This document shows positions 4,202-5,310 of a DNA stretch of 5,310 bases, piece by piece. The notes under the pieces are model-generated. The model was not told the DNA's origin, did no database searches, and was given only the letters and a program-made list of their open reading frames with translations. The stretch's first letter is position 1. Each line of letters opens with the position of its first letter. The stretch is from Methylorubrum extorquens (GTDB lineage Bacteria; Pseudomonadota; Alphaproteobacteria; Rhizobiales; Beijerinckiaceae). The position numbers and the translations under genes are program-made. The stretch is taken from the NCBI GenBank assembly GCA_019695455.1, contig JAEUAC010000115.1, positions 1 through 5,310 on the forward strand, given 5' to 3'.

Positions 4202-4275
4202 GGCCTCGTGGCGGAGTGGTTACGCAGAGGACTGCAAATCCTTGCACCCCGGTTCGATTCCGGGCGAGGCCTCCA
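4202..4275 (+). tRNA. tRNA-Cys (anticodon GCA)
   Basis: A complete 74-nt tRNA with encoded CCA (4273-4275). Acceptor GGCCTCG (4202-4208) pairs with CGAGGCC (4265-4271). The anticodon stem is AGGAC/CCTT-type around a TGCAAAT loop with GCA at 4234-4236. The T arm is CCCGG/CCGGG around TTCGATT. The discriminator base is T4272 (U73), the main identity element for cysteinyl-tRNA synthetase, which confirms the assignment. It reads cysteine codons TGC and TGT. Confidence 0.98.
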
Positions 4276-4285
4276 TTCGAACGAC

Positions 4286-4329
4286 CGCGTCGGCTCCGCC
4301 GGCGGTCGGAACCGCCGGCAGCCGACGCG
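4286..4329. repeat. Large 44-nt hairpin between tRNA-Cys and the small secreted protein gene
   Basis: CGCGTCGGCT (4286-4295) pairs with AGCCGACGCG (4320-4329). After a 2-nt CC bulge, GCCGGCGGT (4298-4306) pairs with ACCGCCGGC (4311-4319) around a CGGA loop. That is 19 perfect base pairs broken only by the bulge. It begins 10 nt after tRNA-Cys and lies 8 nt beyond the stop of the convergent minus-strand gene. No T-run follows on either strand. Best readings are a factor-assisted bidirectional terminator or 3'-end protector, or a copy of a dispersed REP-like palindrome. Confidence 0.7.
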
Positions 4330-4337
4330 ACGTCGGA

Positions 4338-4562
4338 TTACATCGCGCGACGCTTCATCATCCGCTTCTTGCGCATGGTCTTCTTGGTCGTCATGCGGCG
4401 CTCGACGACGTTCGGACGGGTGCCGGGCACGCCGCCGCCGATCTCGCCGGGCTGACCGACGCGCGCCGGGCCGCCGGCCGTCGTTCCACCGGGGGATTGC
4501 TGCGCGAGCGCCGGCAGCGACAGGGCGCCGAGGGCGGCTGCGAGGATCAAAGCCTTCTTCAT
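4338..4562 (-). CDS. Small exported protein with strongly cationic, Met-rich tail
   Basis: A 74-residue protein of unknown family. MKK followed by ALILAAALGALSLPALA is a clear Sec signal peptide, with likely cleavage after Ala20 (ALA|QQ). The mature part is about 54 residues. First comes a low-complexity Gly/Pro-rich stretch (residues 21-50, including GGTTAGG and GEIGGGVPGT). Residues 55-74 follow, with 11 Lys/Arg and 5 Met among 20, ending the protein. No Cys or recognised motif is present. The tail would bind anionic partners such as DNA, lipid or cell wall polymers; this is inference only. The start ATG 4562 has GGGAG about 7 nt upstream. An EcfG-type promoter lies about 70 nt upstream, so it is probably a general stress gene acting in the periplasm. 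Its stop lies next to a 44-nt hairpin. Confidence 0.82.
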   Translation of the reverse strand: MKKALILAAALGALSLPALAQQSPGGTTAGGPARVGQPGEIGGGVPGTRPNVVERRMTTKKTMRKKRMMKRRAM

Positions 4563-4634
4563 TCAGGTTCTCCCGAGATGGCGACAGCCTTTCGGCCGCC
4601 TAATCGAAGGCATCGGTCGCCTCGATGCACCGGG

Positions 4635-4659
4635 AACGTGGCGTCTGCGACAATGTTCC
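4635..4659 (-). promoter_or_regulatory. EcfG-type general stress promoter for the small exported protein
   Basis: On the minus strand GGAAC (4659-4655) is followed after exactly 16 nt by CGTT (4638-4635), a full match to the GGAAC-N16/17-CGTT consensus known for EcfG/RpoE2 sigma factors of alphaproteobacteria. Transcription would begin near 4628, leaving a 5' UTR of about 65 nt before ATG 4562. The plus strand of the same site reads GGAAC (4633-4637), 16 nt, TGTT (4654-4657), a near match pointing toward the methyltransferase gene. Confidence 0.7.
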
Positions 4660-4733
4660 TCAGTTTCGCCAGGAGCCTTTCCGGCGTCTTGCCTTTGGTG
4701 CCGCCATTGCGCAGAACCGTCGCCGTGCAGACC

Positions 4734-5310
4734 ATGGCTTCTCCCGACTTCGCGCAGGCCCGCCGCAACATGGTGGACGGGCAGCTGCGCACCTTCGACA
4801 TCACCGACCGCGCGGTGCTCGCCGCCATGGAGGAGGTCCCCCGGGAGGCCTTTGTCCCGAGCGCCAGCCGGTCGCTGGCCTACAGCGACCGCGCCATCGA
4901 TCTCGGGCTCGGCGGCTCGTCCCGCGCCATGCTGCCGCCGATGGTGCTCGGCCGCATGCTGCAGGCGCTCGACATCGAGGCCGGCACCACCGTGCTCGAT
5001 GTCGCGAGCGGCGCCGGCTACGGGTCGGCCGTCCTGGCGCGGCTCGGCGCGCGCGTGACCGCTCTCGAGACGGACGCCGAGCTCGCCGCGGGCGCCGGGG
5101 CGGCGCTCGGCCTCTCCGGCATCGCGGGCGTCACGCAGCGTGTGGGCGCGCTCGAGGCGGGCAGCCCGGGCGACGGGCCCTTCGACGTGATCCTCGTGAA
5201 CGGGGCCGTCGAGGCGCAGCCCCAGGCCCTGATCGACCAGCTGACGCCGTCGGGCCGTCTCGCCTGTCTGGTGCAGGAGGGCGGCCGCTGCGTCGCCACC
5301 CTGTTCGTCC
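4734..5310 (+). CDS. Protein-L-isoaspartate O-methyltransferase family protein (partial)
   Basis: The first 192 residues of an ORF that runs off the right edge, with no stop in frame. ARRNMVDGQLRTFDITDRAVLAAM (residues 9-32) and EEVPREAFVPSASRSLAY (33-50) are the typical N-terminal part of PIMT-like proteins. VLDVASGAGYGSAVLA (87-102) is AdoMet-binding motif I, VTALETD (108-114) carries the acidic residue for the AdoMet ribose, and PFDVILVNGAVE (149-160) is motif II. True repair PIMTs usually have a TISQP-type substrate motif and a GDG motif. Here the matching places read RAMLPPM (64-70) and VGAL (137-140), so this looks like the alphaproteobacterial paralogue often found next to tolC and may not repair isoaspartate. 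ATG 4734 gives the usual N-terminus; no good Shine-Dalgarno sequence precedes it. The 171 nt before it hold the stress promoter site and no other gene. Confidence 0.87.
   Translation, partial: MASPDFAQARRNMVDGQLRTFDITDRAVLAAMEEVPREAFVPSASRSLAYSDRAIDLGLGGSSRAMLPPMVLGRMLQALDIEAGTTVLDVASGAGYGSAVLARLGARVTALETDAELAAGAGAALGLSGIAGVTQRVGALEAGSPGDGPFDVILVNGAVEAQPQALIDQLTPSGRLACLVQEGGRCVATLFV

Noticed and set aside
3966..4275. tRNA genes as integration (att) sites of a mobile element
   Set aside because: Both tRNAs are complete, no duplicated 3' ends and no integrase or phage gene are seen in the window.
3845..4603. 252-codon plus-strand frame spanning both tRNA genes
   Set aside because: It runs through two intact tRNAs and antisense to the exported protein gene; composition is that of a shadow frame.
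4689..4717. TTGCCT-N17-CAGAAC as promoter of the methyltransferase gene
   Set aside because: The -10 matches only three positions and the leader would be about 10 nt with no ribosome binding site; too weak to list.

Overview
The window is very GC-rich chromosomal DNA, with codon third positions almost all G or C. It looks like an alphaproteobacterium of the Hyphomicrobiales (Rhizobiales), most likely a Methylobacterium/Methylorubrum relative. The evidence is the alphaproteobacterial form of L13/S9, the gene neighbourhood thioesterase - rplM - rpsI - argC, a short-form ArgC, CTTGAC-type -35 boxes, and two promoters of the EcfG general-stress type (GGAAC-N16/17-CGTT). The genus is an inference from recalled gene order and protein style, not from a database search.

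Layout, left to right. A PaaI-type hotdog thioesterase (116-544, +) is followed by a structured leader (545-735) and the ribosomal protein pair rplM-rpsI (736-1679, +), which ends in a strong intrinsic terminator (1703-1729). A small basic protein of the DUF5872-like type lies on the minus strand (1786-2292) behind an EcfG-like promoter. Divergent from it is argC (2543-3514, +). Its leader holds a sigma70-like promoter, an 18-codon arginine-rich leader peptide and an intrinsic terminator, all before the argC start. A MmcQ/YjbR family gene (3537-3875, -) converges on argC. Next come two divergent tRNA genes, tRNA-Asn(GTT) on minus and tRNA-Cys(GCA) on plus, each with its own promoter in the 161-nt gap between them. 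A large hairpin (4286-4329) separates tRNA-Cys from a small secreted protein gene (4338-4562, -), which has a textbook EcfG promoter. The window ends inside a protein-L-isoaspartate O-methyltransferase family gene (4734-5310 and beyond, +).

Most of the window is core housekeeping: translation (L13, S9, two tRNAs) and arginine biosynthesis (ArgC). Two small accessory genes probably belong to the general stress regulon. No mobile elements, CRISPR arrays or signs of recent transfer were seen.

The most interesting signal is the argC leader. It looks like a classical ribosome-mediated transcription attenuator for an arginine gene. The leader peptide MPIRAPFRRRRSDSLRAR has seven Arg in 18 residues, four of them consecutive. 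A competing antiterminator can be drawn. The inferred transcription start falls exactly on the A of the leader ATG, as reported for the leaderless trpL of Sinorhizobium. I do not recall arginine attenuation of this kind being described for argC.
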